Shown: piece by piece, positions 1 to 10,323 of the stretch
How the letters are laid out: every line of letters starts with the position of its first letter
Numbering within the stretch: position 1 is the stretch's first letter
Source of the DNA: Scilla litardierei
Lineage: Eukaryota; Streptophyta; Magnoliopsida; Asparagales; Asparagaceae
NCBI GenBank assembly: GCA_030789695.1
Contig: CM061142.1
Location: 142,199,637-142,263,636, forward strand
Direction of reading: 5' to 3'
Length of the DNA: 64,000 nucleotides
Made by a program: the position numbers and the translations under genes
The notes under the pieces: generated by a model
The model's database searches: none
Seen by the model: the letters and a program-made list of their open reading frames with translations, nothing else
Told to the model about the DNA's origin: nothing

Positions 1-1883
1 AAATGCGACCCTTCCGTGGGATAGGGCCATCCTGGAGAGGATCGATTATGAGAAGCTCACTTTATTGCCGTCCATGCGAACGTTCAGGTAATATTGCGCT
101 AGTATTCATTATGGATGAAGCAGGCGTGGATGTTAACAGCTATGACTTGTAAGTAGGCTCCTGTGGCCAATGCTACGTTGCGCCGACGCGCATCGGTGGT
201 GGCCAATGCTGTGTTGCATCGATGCGCATTCAGTTGTGAGGGGGTGGCCTATCATCTTACGGCTGAAGACGCAACATGATGGCTTTGTTGCAAGGGCGTG
301 GCCCCTTCGTCTCATAGCTGAGTGATACGAGAGGGTCATTCAGTTGCAAGTGGATTGTGCCTTCGTCTTACAGTTGAACGAAATGAGAGGGTCGTTTAGT
401 TGCAAGGGGTGGCCCCTTCGTCTTACAGCTGACGATGCGACATGGTCACTCAGTTGTAAGGGGGTGGTGCCTTCGTCTTATAGTTGAACTATACAAGAGG
501 GTCGTTCAGTTGCGAGGGGACGGCCCCTTCGTCATACAGCTGAACGATACAAGAGGGTCGTTCAGTTGTGAGGGGTGGCCCCTTTGTCTTATTTCTGACG
601 ACGGGACATGGTCGCTCAGTTACGAGGGGGGTGGTCCCTTCGTCTTATAGCAAAACAATACGGGAGGGTCGTTCAGTTGCAAGGGGATGGCCCCTTCAAC
701 TTACAGCTGAACGATAAAAGAGGATCGTTAAGTTGCAAGGGGTGGCCACTTCGTCTTACGGCTGACGACGCGACATGGTCGCTCAGTTAGGAGGGGATGG
801 TCCCTTCGTCTTACTGCTAAATGATACGAGAGTGTCATTCAGTTGCGAGGGGATGGCCCCTTCGTCTTACGGTTTATGCATGTTAAAGTCGTTCGGTAGT
901 AAGGGGGTGGTCCCTTCGGCTTTCGGTAAACAACATGAGTGGGTTGTTCAGTAGCGAGGGGGTGGCCCCTTTGACATATGGCTGACGACACGAGAGGGTC
1001 ATTTGGTAGCAAGGGGGTGGCACCTTAGACTTACGATCGACGACATGAGAGGACACACGAGGGTCGTTCGGTAGCGATAGGTTGGCCCCTTCGTCTTATG
1101 GCTAACTCCCATTAAAGTCGTTCGATGGCGAGGGGGTTTCCCCTTCGGCTTACGGTCGACGACATGAGAAGGTCGTTCAGTAGCGAGGGGGTGGCCCCTT
1201 CGACTTATGGCTGACACCAGTTAAATTCGTTCGGTAGCAAGGGGGCGGCCCCTTCGGCTTACGGCCGATGACATGAGAGGTTCGTTTAGTAGCGAGGGGG
1301 TGTCCCCTTCATATTACGACTGACGACACGAGTGGGTCATTCAGTAGCGAGAGGGTAACCCCTTTGACTTACGGCTGATGCCCGTTAAAGTTGTTTGATA
1401 GCGAGAGGGTGGCCCCTTTGTCTTACGGCTGATGACATGAGAGGGTAGTTCAGTAGCGAGGGGGTGGCCCCTTCGGCTTACGGCCGACGACACGAGAGGG
1501 TCGTTTAATAGCGAGGGGGTGGCCCATTCTTCTTACGGCTGGCGTCCAGATAGGGTTGTTTAGTAGCGAGGGGGTGGCCCCTTCGTCTAACGGCTAATGA
1601 CACGAGAGGGTCGTTCAGTAGCGAGAGGGTGGCCCCTCGTCTTACGGCTGACGGCATGAGAGGGTCGTTCGGTAGCGAGGAATTGCCCCCATCGTCTTAC
1701 GGCTGATGATACGAGATGGTCGTTCTGTGGCGACGGGGTGGCCCCTTCTAATTACGACTGACGCCCGTTAAAGTCATTCGGTGGCGAGGGAGTGGCCCCT
1801 TTGGGTTACGGCCAGCGACATGAGAGGGTCGTTCAGTAGCGAGGGGTGACCCCTTCGTCTTACGGCTGACGCACATTAAAGTG
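1..1883. repeat. Minisatellite array, about 55-bp units
   Basis: More than 30 imperfect head-to-tail units of about 52-56 bp. A unit reads roughly GTCGTTCAGTAGCGAGGG, then GGTGGCCCCTTCG, then TCTTACGGCTGACGACACGAG. There are two subfamilies: GTTCAGTTGCAAGGGG with ACAGCTGAACGATA on the left (to about 880), and TTCAGTAGCGAGGGGG with ACGGCTGACGACA on the right. A third variant carries GCCCGTTAAAGTCGTTCGG. Each unit is centred on an inverted repeat, AGGGG-TGG-CCCCT. The short ORFs here are accidents of the repeat. The array starts at or before the window edge. It lies beside a minus-strand gypsy gag and could be part of that element's 3' noncoding region, as known for Tat-lineage elements, but this is not proven. 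Confidence 0.9.
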
Positions 1884-2163
1884 CATAAGGCAGTTTTCAT
1901 CGAGATAATATGATCGTGAAATGAATGTTGTCCATCTAGATTTTCCTAAGGATCAGATCCTTGTAACGGGGAGCCTGATGGAGTAATTCCCACAAAATTC
2001 ACAAATGCTATATCGAAGAAAATTGTTTCAAAAAGAAAGCAACATTGTATTGATGAAAGACAAACATGCTTAATAAAGGAAGACAAAGCGTACATGTATT
2101 TTTGATTTTCGCCAGGGATTGTTTTCTTTCACGCCTATTTTTAATTTTGGACTTAGAAGCTTG

Positions 2164-3758
2164 CTAATCGACCACCTTGGTGACAGGTGACCCGGTCATT
2201 AGCCCCTTGGCCTTTTTGCTTTGAGGTCCCTTCTTTGCTTGGAAGGTCGTCGACAGGGTTCTTGGGGTGCCCATATTTGACCAGTGCATCGATTTCTTTC
2301 TTAAGTGTCCAACAATCATTGGTATCATGACCATAATCATTATGGTACTTGTAGAATTTGAGATCGTCCCTTTTTCATACTTTCCCTTCTTAGCAGACTC
2401 TTGAACACGTCCCTTTCGTTGGGCATAAGCTAGGACCATCTACCTTAGGACCATTTGGTCTTGAATAATCTGGGTGCTCATTGCTTTGAGGGATCCTTTT
2501 CCTCTGTCTCTTATCCAAAGGTTCTTGGTGAGGGGTCCCCTGGGATTGCTTCTTTCGTTTGGTGTCCCCACGACGGATATGAGTGCCTTTTTCAGCAGTT
2601 TCAACTGCCTACTCCACCTCTTCAGAGACGGTGAACCGATCTGTTATATTGAACAGCTCCATGAGGTTATTAGTTGGAAACTGGTAGAGGGCCCTCCGCA
2701 AATGCTTGTCTCGGACTGCTTGAGTAAAATCCGCGATGATAGTCACAGCTGGTGTGTCCTCTACCTCGGTCCTTTTATCGTCCATTGGACGAGGGCTCGG
2801 ATTGACCCTTTTTCCTTCTGCTTAAAAGTGAAGAGGTGGGAGGACTTCCTCTTGGGTCGTCGACCCACGAAAAATTGCCTGCAAAACAGATCAAACAATT
2901 CGTCGAATGACCCGACACTGTCATCGGGTAATTCGTTGTACCATCCATTCACCATCTTTAATTAAGGTGATGTGGAAAGCTCGGTAGAGTTATGGCTCGT
3001 CTGCTCCATGAAGCATTATCTCGTTTAGGAATTTACAGACATGTGCCCATGGGTCGCCTTTGCCGTCGTTCATCGACATGGAGGGGAGCTTGAACTTAGG
3101 GATGAAAGGAGCAGATGTGATGTTCTCCTTTAAGGGGGTCCGTCGATTTGCAGGATGGGTAAGTTGGAATCGCCCATCCCCGCCTTACAGGTAAGTAGCT
3201 ACTGAGGATCGGTTGGAAAGCCCTTCTGCATTTCTCCTCTCATTACCACCTGCAAAATTGAGAGGGGTGTGGCCTTGAGTGACGCCATTCATTACCTGAT
3301 CCAGGACGTTGCAAGTTGCGTGTCTATAGTTGGAGGGCATGGGTCCTCCTTGGAAGCTGAATTCACGGTTAACATTCCACATCTCCCCATTACAGTGAGA
3401 TGTAGGTGTGGTATTGAGTGGTACAATCTCCTGTCGGTTTGCCCTCGGATCTCTTGGATCCCTAGGCATAGAAGCATCCCTCGTCGATGCCAGAGTTAGA
3501 TTTAGAGGCGGTCGTTGCTCATTTGTGGGTGGCGGGCCTCCCATGCTTTGCTGCACCACAGTCACCAATATGATGATGCTCTTCTCGATCCGCTCTGCAA
3601 ATCGGTCGAATTACTCCTAGAACACCATTGGTACCTTGGTTCCCCTCCTAGGTCCTTTTGATGAGGATGCGGAGTCTACAACATCTTCCACCTGGACGTT
3701 GTTCGAGTTCTGATTCTCGTTTAGACCAAGGTTTGGTCCGATGTTGCTGGGTCCAGGC
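2164..3758 (-). pseudogene. gag: Ty3/gypsy gag relic (Tat-like)
   Basis: Read on the minus strand, the stretch near 2955-2761 gives WYNELPDDSVGSFDELFDLF followed by SSHLFTFKQKE, the conserved core of the plant gypsy Gag domain (retrotrans_gag). Near 2390-2250 a shifted frame gives a degenerate knuckle of the HNDYGHDTNDC type and a KKEIDALVKYGH-like tail. The N-terminal part is at 3568-3185. Frameshifts and stops separate the parts, so no intact protein is made. It continues the element whose primer site and LTR lie at 12046-12550, the intervening copia at 3759-11993 being a later insertion. Lineage (Tat versus other non-chromoviruses) is inferred. Confidence 0.75.
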
Positions 3759-5450
3759 TATTGGATCTGGATTTAGCCTAGAGGGTGGTGAATATGCTAA
3801 TAAAAATATTTATGCAACCCACGAATAATCACACGTAGTTATAAGCACAGGCAGAGTAAATAAGACGCAAACAGAGATGCACAGCAGATTTACCCTGGTT
3901 CGATCGTCCCAACGACCTATGTCCAGCCCCCAAAGCAGATAGTATATTAATTATACGAGAGATACAACCAAAAGCTAGATCACAACCTATGTCTCTACAC
4001 TCGACAGGCTCTCAGTATCCCCACAACACACGTGTTCAACACAATTAATACTAGTAAGAGCTTTCTATTGGCTAGCCCCAACTAGCCAAGTCCCTCTTGT
4101 CTAGACTAACTAGACACGACCCCAAAATGTAACAATGGTAAAGTTTCTCCTACAGAGATCTATACAACTACACAAAATAATAATAAGGAGTTTATAGAAT
4201 CTCAGTTTGTGTAGCGGTAGTCGTATCTGTCAATCAGCTCAGGTCAGATCGTATCTAACAGGATGTCGTCGCCAACGTCACGTCCTCGCCTTTAGAACTT
4301 GCAGCCTAGGTGACTTGAGCTCCCAAAAGTTGCGGCCTTGATGTAGATGGCCCTTGAAGAGTTGCGTAATGTGATGAAGCTCCTCCTTGAAGAAGTTGCG
4401 CAATGTATGAAGCCCTCCTTGAAGTGTTGCCAATGTATGAAGCCCTCCTTGATGTTGCGCAATGTATGAAGCCCCCTCTAGTAACTTGCGACAATGGTCT
4501 ATGGATGGAGCTCTTCTCTTGTATAACTTGCGGCCAACGGGGTTTGTCGCAATGGAGCTCTTGGAGATGGTGATTTGCGCAAGTTGTTATGGCATGTGGA
4601 GCTCTTGGCAATGGAGTATACCTGCAAACTTGTAATGGAGATGGTTATGGCTTGCACAATTGGTAAGGATACTTGGCAATGGGACTTTGGAAAGATGCTT
4701 TGATCAATGGAGCTTTTGGTCTTGGAGATGGGAGATGCAAGGAGGAAGGAGATGAGTTTTTGGCCTTGGTGAAGTTGCGCAAGGCAAGGAGCAATGGCAT
4801 TTACAACTTGCGGCCTCCTCCCTTTCCCCTTGTTTTGGCCGAAATTTTCCCCCCTTATTTTGGTTTTTCTCTCCCAAAAATCTCTCTCTTTGAATATGTG
4901 TTTATATAGGAGAGGATGGGATATGATAGAATCAATTAGAATCCCATATTTGATGGAGATTGGAAAGAATCCTAATTTGATTAGGATTTGAATAAATCTC
5001 TTAGGATATGGAGTTTGAATATGAATGGCTATGGAATTCAATTTGTGTAGCTATAGGATTTGAATTAGATCTCATTTAATCATCTTTGATTTGCATGAGA
5101 TTCTCCATATCTCTCCATCTTTGACCAAGTCTCCAATTTGCATGGCATTAGGATTTGAATGTTGCACCAATTGATTTGAATCAATTCAAATATGGATTTG
5201 AATTGATTTGCTCCTTATCTTCTCATCTTTGACTTAGTCCAATTGTTGTAGCCATATTCTCCATCTTTGACTTAGTCCACTTGAAGTGTGTATAGCAATT
5301 CCTCCATCACGTTTGGCTAGTCTCTCTTTGAGTATTCGCGAGAGTGCCATTCCTGAAAACACTTAGCACACACATTAAATCGTTCACACACGTTTGTTAT
5401 CATCAAACACGAAGACATCGATCGTTGTATCCAACACATTGTATCCAACA
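3759..5450 (-). repeat. 3' LTR of the gag-only Sirevirus-like element
   Basis: Matches 10324-11993 almost throughout, for example the stretch beginning TTTACCCTGGTTCG and the AT-rich end with CTCCATCTTTGACTTAGTCC. About 1.69 kb long. Contains several GGAGCTCTTGG-type repeats (4500-4760). Small ORFs inside are not credible genes. Confidence 0.85.
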
Positions 5451-6164
5451 ATCCCCCTTTTAATGATGACAAGCCAATATAAGATTTAAGCAATAACGAT
5501 TCAATATGATTTCATCGTGACATGTGTGTGTGAAGTGTGAAGAAGGAGGATGTATGCAATATGCAACAAGTATGGCAATGATGTGCAAAGCATACAAGCA
5601 TGCAACAATGATGTTCAAGCATTCAAACATGTATGCATGCTCCCCCTTTATTAATGCTCCCCTTGAATCAATATGAAAATATTCAATAAGCACATTTTCA
5701 TTATTTCATTAATGCTCCCCCTTAAACCAATATTCATATATGCAACATATAAGCATTAATGCACACACCAAATCATTCAAATCTTTCTCAATATTTTCTC
5801 CCCCATTTGTTATCATCAAAAGTGTATAAACGAATTCTAATTCATGTCACATGCAAAAATAGAGTATTATAAATTACAACTAACACTTGCATATCATTTT
5901 TCTTAAAATAAGCACTTCAAATTCAATGAAAAGTGTAACGTAGACTTCTACACCATCGTGTAAGTGTGATGATTAAATAATTGAAGCACAAAGGGAGATA
6001 CTCTTAAGAAATACAACCAAAACCAATCCACATTTTCCATTAAACATGAAATCACCTAGGATTGATTTTCCACATCTCATTAAAAATGAGTTCAAGGTGC
6101 AACACCCCAAAAACAGAGACTATAATGACTCTTAGAAGTGGGGGTGGCATTGCTTGACGAGTAT
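5451..6164 (-). promoter_or_regulatory. Polypurine tract and repeated PPT-like motifs
   Basis: The PPT proper (minus strand AAAAGGGGG, 5453-5461) abuts the 3' LTR. Similar pyrimidine tracts on the plus strand recur at about 5641 (CTCCCCCTTT), 5717 (CTCCCCCTTA) and 5801 (CTCCCCCATTT). Extra PPT-like copies upstream of the 3' LTR are a known trait of Sireviruses. There is no credible ORF in this stretch. Confidence 0.65.
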
Positions 6165-6559
6165 TGTTGAGTATTGGACTTCTCCCTACTTGGTGTTAAT
6201 GATGAGCAAACACAAATACTTATGACTAATCCCCTATTTTGCAGTTAATCCATTGCCTAAGCTTATTATGAAGATCAACTAACAATGGATGGCTCACATA
6301 CGTCATTAAAGGCAAATGACATGAATTGGATGATCGTAGATTGATGATTGAAGCTTCGTAAAGACTTCAAGCTCATACGATGGAAAGAAGAGATTATTCG
6401 TCTATGTAATTTTTCTTTTATCTCTTCTATTATGTAGCTTAGAAGTAGAACTTTGATAGAGCACTCACACATATCTACATTCTGTCATAGGACATCTTTT
6501 GACCTTTGTCCTTTGATTCCAATTCAATTCTCTTTTGTTTGTGCTAGGATTGTTTATAA

Positions 6560-7212
6560 CAACCGACTGCTTAACAGTTAACAATCGCCTGTCTTAAAAA
6601 CAGTCGACTGTGTTTTGTTCTAAAGTCTCCTGTTATGCACAGACTATTACAATGTAGTTTTGGGCCTTCTTTGATTATTTCGCACAGGCTACTGTTGAAT
6701 GATTCACAGGCGCATGTCCTAGTGACAGTCGACTGTGTATTGTAAATCAGTCGCCTGTCTCTCCTTGCCCAAACTCTGTTTGATTTGAATTCTACGGTCA
6801 GTCGACTTATGATGTATATACAATCGACTGTCTATTAGATCAGTCGACTGTCTATGCTGCACCAGTCGCCTGTCTGTAAGTCATTTCTTTGACTCAGCTC
6901 TCTGGAAATTTCTCTTGCTTTTGACAGTCGTCTGTTTAAGGTTTTACAGTCGCCTATTCTGATTAACAGTCGACTGTATTACTTGAATCAGTCGTCTGTC
7001 CTGTATCTTGTGAGATTTCCAGTATTTATCTTAACTTACTCTTCTCTGTGCCAGTCGCCTATCGAAGAAATTACAGTCGCCTGTTGGTTTAACAGACGAT
7101 TGTCTTTGCTTCATCAGTTGACTGTCCACATGGTAAGTTACCGTTATGAATTCTCACATACCCTTGCTGACTGTGCAACAGTCGGCTGTGGATTGTTCAA
7201 CAGTCGACTGTC
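6560..7212 (+). repeat. CAGTCGACTG palindromic word array (LTR)
   Basis: Dispersed array of the self-complementary word CAGTCGACTG and near variants (CAGTCGCCTG, CAGGCGACTG, CAGTCGTCTG), with spacers of irregular length. Exact copies start at 6601, about 6726, 6841, about 6967 and 7201; at least ten variants lie between. The last pair (7179 and 7201) lies 86 bp upstream of the TATA box at 7297. Confidence 0.9.
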
Positions 7213-7296
7213 ACGAGTTCAGATTATATCCGTTGAGATTTTTCTCAAGGATTTCGATTAGGTTTTTGCCTAAACTATTTTGTGGATTTGAGAAAG

Positions 7297-7306
7297 CTAT
7301 AAATAG
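7297..7306 (+). promoter_or_regulatory. TATA box of the truncated Sirevirus LTR
   Basis: CTATAAATAG, 86 bp downstream of the last palindromic word. The two related LTRs have their TATA box (TATAAAAGG) at the same distance from their last word pair. Confidence 0.7.
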
Positions 7307-7662
7307 AGCTTCTACTATTTCATTGGAAGGTTACTCATTCATTGCAAAATCCTTCAAGCTTTCATTTCCAAAGATCAAAGCTCTCAAATCCAAAGCCCTA
7401 AGTATTTTCAAATCTTGTTCTCTTGCTCTCCAACCTAGAACCAAAGATTGATCTTCTAGGCAATTGGTGCAGTCAAGAGAAAGGGCTTTCTCCTCTCTTC
7501 CAAGAGAGTTCTTCAACACACATCACACATCTCCTTCAAGTTCTACTTCAAGGCATAGGTGATTGTAAGTGTTGCTTTCATACTTCATAACTTTCTTTAA
7601 TTGAATTGTGCTCTCGGTTGTGAGAGTGGTTTTTGCTTGCTCCCTGGTTGTGGGAGTCAAGG

Positions 7663-8412
7663 ATACCACACCCTAAAAACGTAGCCTATAAGGACTCTTA
7701 GATGTGGGGTGGCATTGCTTGACGAGTATAACACCAACGCTAAAGATTACCCATAAAGCATATGTTGGATACTCGTGGGTAGTATACTTGCCATGAATTG
7801 TATCCATTTTACATACCGAGCAATATTTATATATTTTTTTCATATTCAATTCTTTCGAGCTCAGTTTTTTATCCATGGCAATATACATCATATCCCTTAG
7901 ATTTTCAGTTATTATTCATCCTACATTCACTTTCCAATATTTCATAAAAGAATCTCCAATTGTGCAACAATATTCAATACTAGTGGAAGTGAAAGTGTAG
8001 GTGTAGAAATCATGTTACTCAATTCATTAAACATGTCATGGCTATTTAAAGGTCTAACATGCGCATGTAGTTATAACAATAATACAATGATTTCTACAAG
8101 GATATGAATATCATTCAATAATATCACTTGAATGATACAAAGGAGAAAAGATATACATTAAACTCCACTTTTTTTCTTTTTGCCTTTTTCTTTTTCATTT
8201 TTTTATTTTTGTTTAAAAATAAACTAAAACAACCTAAAAATCAAGCAAACTAGCACACAAAATAAAAAGATCAAGCATGCAAAAAATAAAAAAAATGCTA
8301 TGAAGGTATGCATTAAGTTCAAAGAAATGATATACCTTCGCGTCGTCGTTTGGCTAAGGAGCTAAATAATGAAACGTTCAATCCATAGCACCTCGCCAAA
8401 TCTCCATCTTAC
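7663..8412 (-). other. Noncoding interior, no gene seen
   Basis: AT-rich remains of the Sirevirus-like interior. Begins with the second copy of the 60-bp repeat (7671-7730). Contains A/T homopolymer runs around 8170-8300. No ORF with recognisable domains; pol sequence expected here in a complete element is absent. Confidence 0.6.
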
Positions 8413-8739
8413 CTACACGGTAGATGTTATGTGTGACCTTGGAATCCAACAAGGTCCACTCATGTTAGTCATCAAAGATTTAGGAACCCATATTTGTTTG
8501 AATTTAATATTGGTGTTCCTATATTTGCAATGATATGAAGTATGACCAACACTATCACAAGTAAAGCACTTTGCATAAACATTTTTAGCAATGATAGGCA
8601 CATTGTGAAATTTCTTATACTTAGGCTTTTCAACAATTTTAGAATTAAATCCTAGTCCACGTCGATTATTGCCATATAATTGTTTTCCAAGAATAATATC
8701 CAAAGATCGCTTTCTTATGGAAAATTTCTTAATAGACAA
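8413..8739 (-). pseudogene. gag: Copia Gag C-terminal fragment
   Basis: Minus-strand reading gives AKCFTCDSVGHTSYHC, a CCHC zinc knuckle (C-x2-C-x4-H-x4-C), followed by KQIWVPK, a tail typical of Sirevirus-type copia Gag or the Gag/protease junction. It is out of phase with the main gag at 8838-10181 and follows it directly in element order, so the original reading frame is broken. Confidence 0.7.
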
Positions 8740-8837
8740 CTCTAGACTTGGTGACTTTGGATTTCAATGTAGCATTCTCATTTACAATTAAAGTGCATTT
8801 ACTAATGAAAGCTCTCTTGTTTTCCTCTTCTTTCTTT

Positions 8838-10181
8838 TCAAAAGCAATCATTTTTTTTTTCTTTAAGCTCATGATTTAGCATGCTAATCTTTTTAGTAAG
8901 CAATTCATTTTCAGTTTTAAGTTCAATCAAATCTTGCTTATGCATGCTAATCTCATTTATCAAAGATGGACAAGAGAGACATTCAGTATTTTCAGGCATG
9001 TGAGCTTTCCCCTTTTTCAGCAAATTAATAGTAGTGTTACATGCAACAAGTTCTTCTTTCAGGCTTTCAATTTCTTTAAAGAAATCATAATTTTCTTGTT
9101 GCAATTCAAAGTTACTATCTCTATAGTTATCTGCGGTAGATTCTAGCTCTACAATTTTATCTTGCATCTCTTTACGGATAATAAGATGTTCAGCTTTAGA
9201 ACCTGAAATTACCTCATCGTGTTTTCCCATCAGAGCAAGATTGATACCAACTTCATGCTTCTCATCCTCATCTGCGCTATCCATGTCCCACGTTCTAACC
9301 ACGGCTTTTCCTTTCTTGTCTGCAACATTAGCCGTTTCTTGTGGGCAGTTTCTCATCACGTGTCCTCTGTTCCTGCATTTATAACACATAACTTTTTGAG
9401 TAGCAATCTGATCAGAGGAATTTTTAGCAGAATTAGAGTTATTAGAACGGTTAAACCTGGGTTCCATTTGTGCTCTTCCTTGCTTGGTTTTGATGACCTT
9501 TCTAAAGTTTCTGACCATTAGCGCTATGTTCTCATCTTCATCTTCATCAGCATCTCTAGCTTGAAGAGCTAGTGGTTTTGCTTCTTTTTCTTTCGCCTCT
9601 GGTTTCTCTCTAGCCTCTATATTCTGCAGCTCAAGATCGTGGGACATTAAATTACCTATCAAGTCCTCCACCCTCATCTGTGATAGATCTTTGGCTTCTT
9701 GGATGGCAGTGACTTTAGGCCTGAACGAGCTTGGCAGCGCCCTTAAGATTTTCCTCACCTGTTCAAGGCTAGAGTATGGCTTACCGAGGGAGCTAGACTT
9801 GTAGACGATGTCGGTGAACCTCGCAAACATCGCTGAAATGGATTCTGATGGAAGCATGCAGAAGCTCTCGTACTCTGTGCTCAGCAGGGCAAATCTAGAC
9901 TCCTTCACTTGTGACGTTCCCTCATGCATCACCTCCAGCGTATGCCATATTTCCTGCGCAGTTAAACAATGTGAGATACGATTAAATTCTGATTTATCAA
10001 GAGAGCATATAAGCGCATTCATAGCTTTACCATTTAAAGAATAAAGCTTTTTATCAGAGGCATCCCATTTATCTTTAGGCTTAATCATTATGGTGTCTTC
10101 AATTTTAATAGTGGGTGGATTATAACCATTTTCAACAATATCCCACACATAATAGTCTACAGACACTAGATAGATTTTCAT
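8838..10181 (-). CDS. gag: Copia Gag polyprotein (Sirevirus-type)
   Basis: 447 codons, open. Forms the capsid of the retrotransposon particle in the cytoplasm. The N-terminal half is a UBN2/gag-polypeptide domain of LTR copia type: NGKAMNALICSLDKSEFNRI, AQEIWHTLEVMHEG, and FTDIVYKSSSLGKPYSSLEQ followed by VRKILRALPSSF. A CCHC knuckle CYKCRNRGHVMRNC lies near residues 265-280. The C-terminal third is predicted coiled coil (ELESTADNYRD, LQQENYDFFKEIESLKEEL), as in Sirevirus Gag. The first Met is within the domain, so the true N-terminus may lie upstream in degraded sequence. It is the only long intact ORF of its element and could be packaged by autonomous relatives. Confidence 0.85.
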   Translation of the reverse strand: MKIYLVSVDYYVWDIVENGYNPPTIKIEDTIMIKPKDKWDASDKKLYSLNGKAMNALICSLDKSEFNRISHCLTAQEIWHTLEVMHEGTSQVKESRFALLSTEYESFCMLPSESISAMFARFTDIVYKSSSLGKPYSSLEQVRKILRALPSSFRPKVTAIQEAKDLSQMRVEDLIGNLMSHDLELQNIEAREKPEAKEKEAKPLALQARDADEDEDENIALMVRNFRKVIKTKQGRAQMEPRFNRSNNSNSAKNSSDQIATQKVMCYKCRNRGHVMRNCPQETANVADKKGKAVVRTWDMDSADEDEKHEVGINLALMGKHDEVISGSKAEHLIIRKEMQDKIVELESTADNYRDSNFELQQENYDFFKEIESLKEELVACNTTINLLKKGKAHMPENTECLSCPSLINEISMHKQDLIELKTENELLTKKISMLNHELKEKKNDCF

Positions 10182-10307
10182 CCTAGCCTTCCAATATGCA
10201 AAATCAACTCCATTAAATTTAAAGGACGGGCTATAGACTGACCTTCAGCAAATGCAGAATCAGATATATTCATGGTCATCTAAAAATCTAGACTAGATCC
10301 TCTAAAC

Positions 10308-10321
10308 TGGCTCTGATACCA
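10308..10321 (-). promoter_or_regulatory. Primer binding site, initiator Met tRNA
   Basis: Minus strand TGGTATCAGAGCC, the standard plant copia primer site complementary to the 3' end of initiator tRNA-Met, two bases inside the 5' LTR (10324-11993). Confidence 0.9.
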
Positions 10322-10323
10322 CT

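Larger units (their letters stand above)
6165..7662 (+). mobile_element. Truncated Sirevirus LTR inserted in another element
   Basis: Begins TGTTGAGTATTGGACTTC, the exact terminal sequence of the Sirevirus LTRs at 24849-26655 and 43639-45443 but on the plus strand. It follows them through the CAGTCGACTG array, the TATA box and the R/U5 sequence up to TTGTGGGAGTCAAGG. About 330 bp of the LTR 3' end are missing. No matching interior follows. It is flanked by an imperfect 60-bp direct repeat (about 6105-6164 and 7671-7730) rather than a clean 5-bp duplication. Confidence 0.8.

Noticed and set aside
435..1217. Short ORFs on both strands in the first 1.2 kb
   Set aside because: Produced by the 55-bp repeat staying open in some frames; the peptides simply repeat the unit.
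2474..2965. Plus-strand ORF of 163 codons
   Set aside because: Antisense to the gypsy gag relic, whose minus-strand reading shows the Gag domain.
6560..7212. CRISPR-like array of short palindromic repeats
   Set aside because: Words are only 10-12 bp, spacers vary in length, repeats are degenerate, and the setting is an LTR in a eukaryotic genome.
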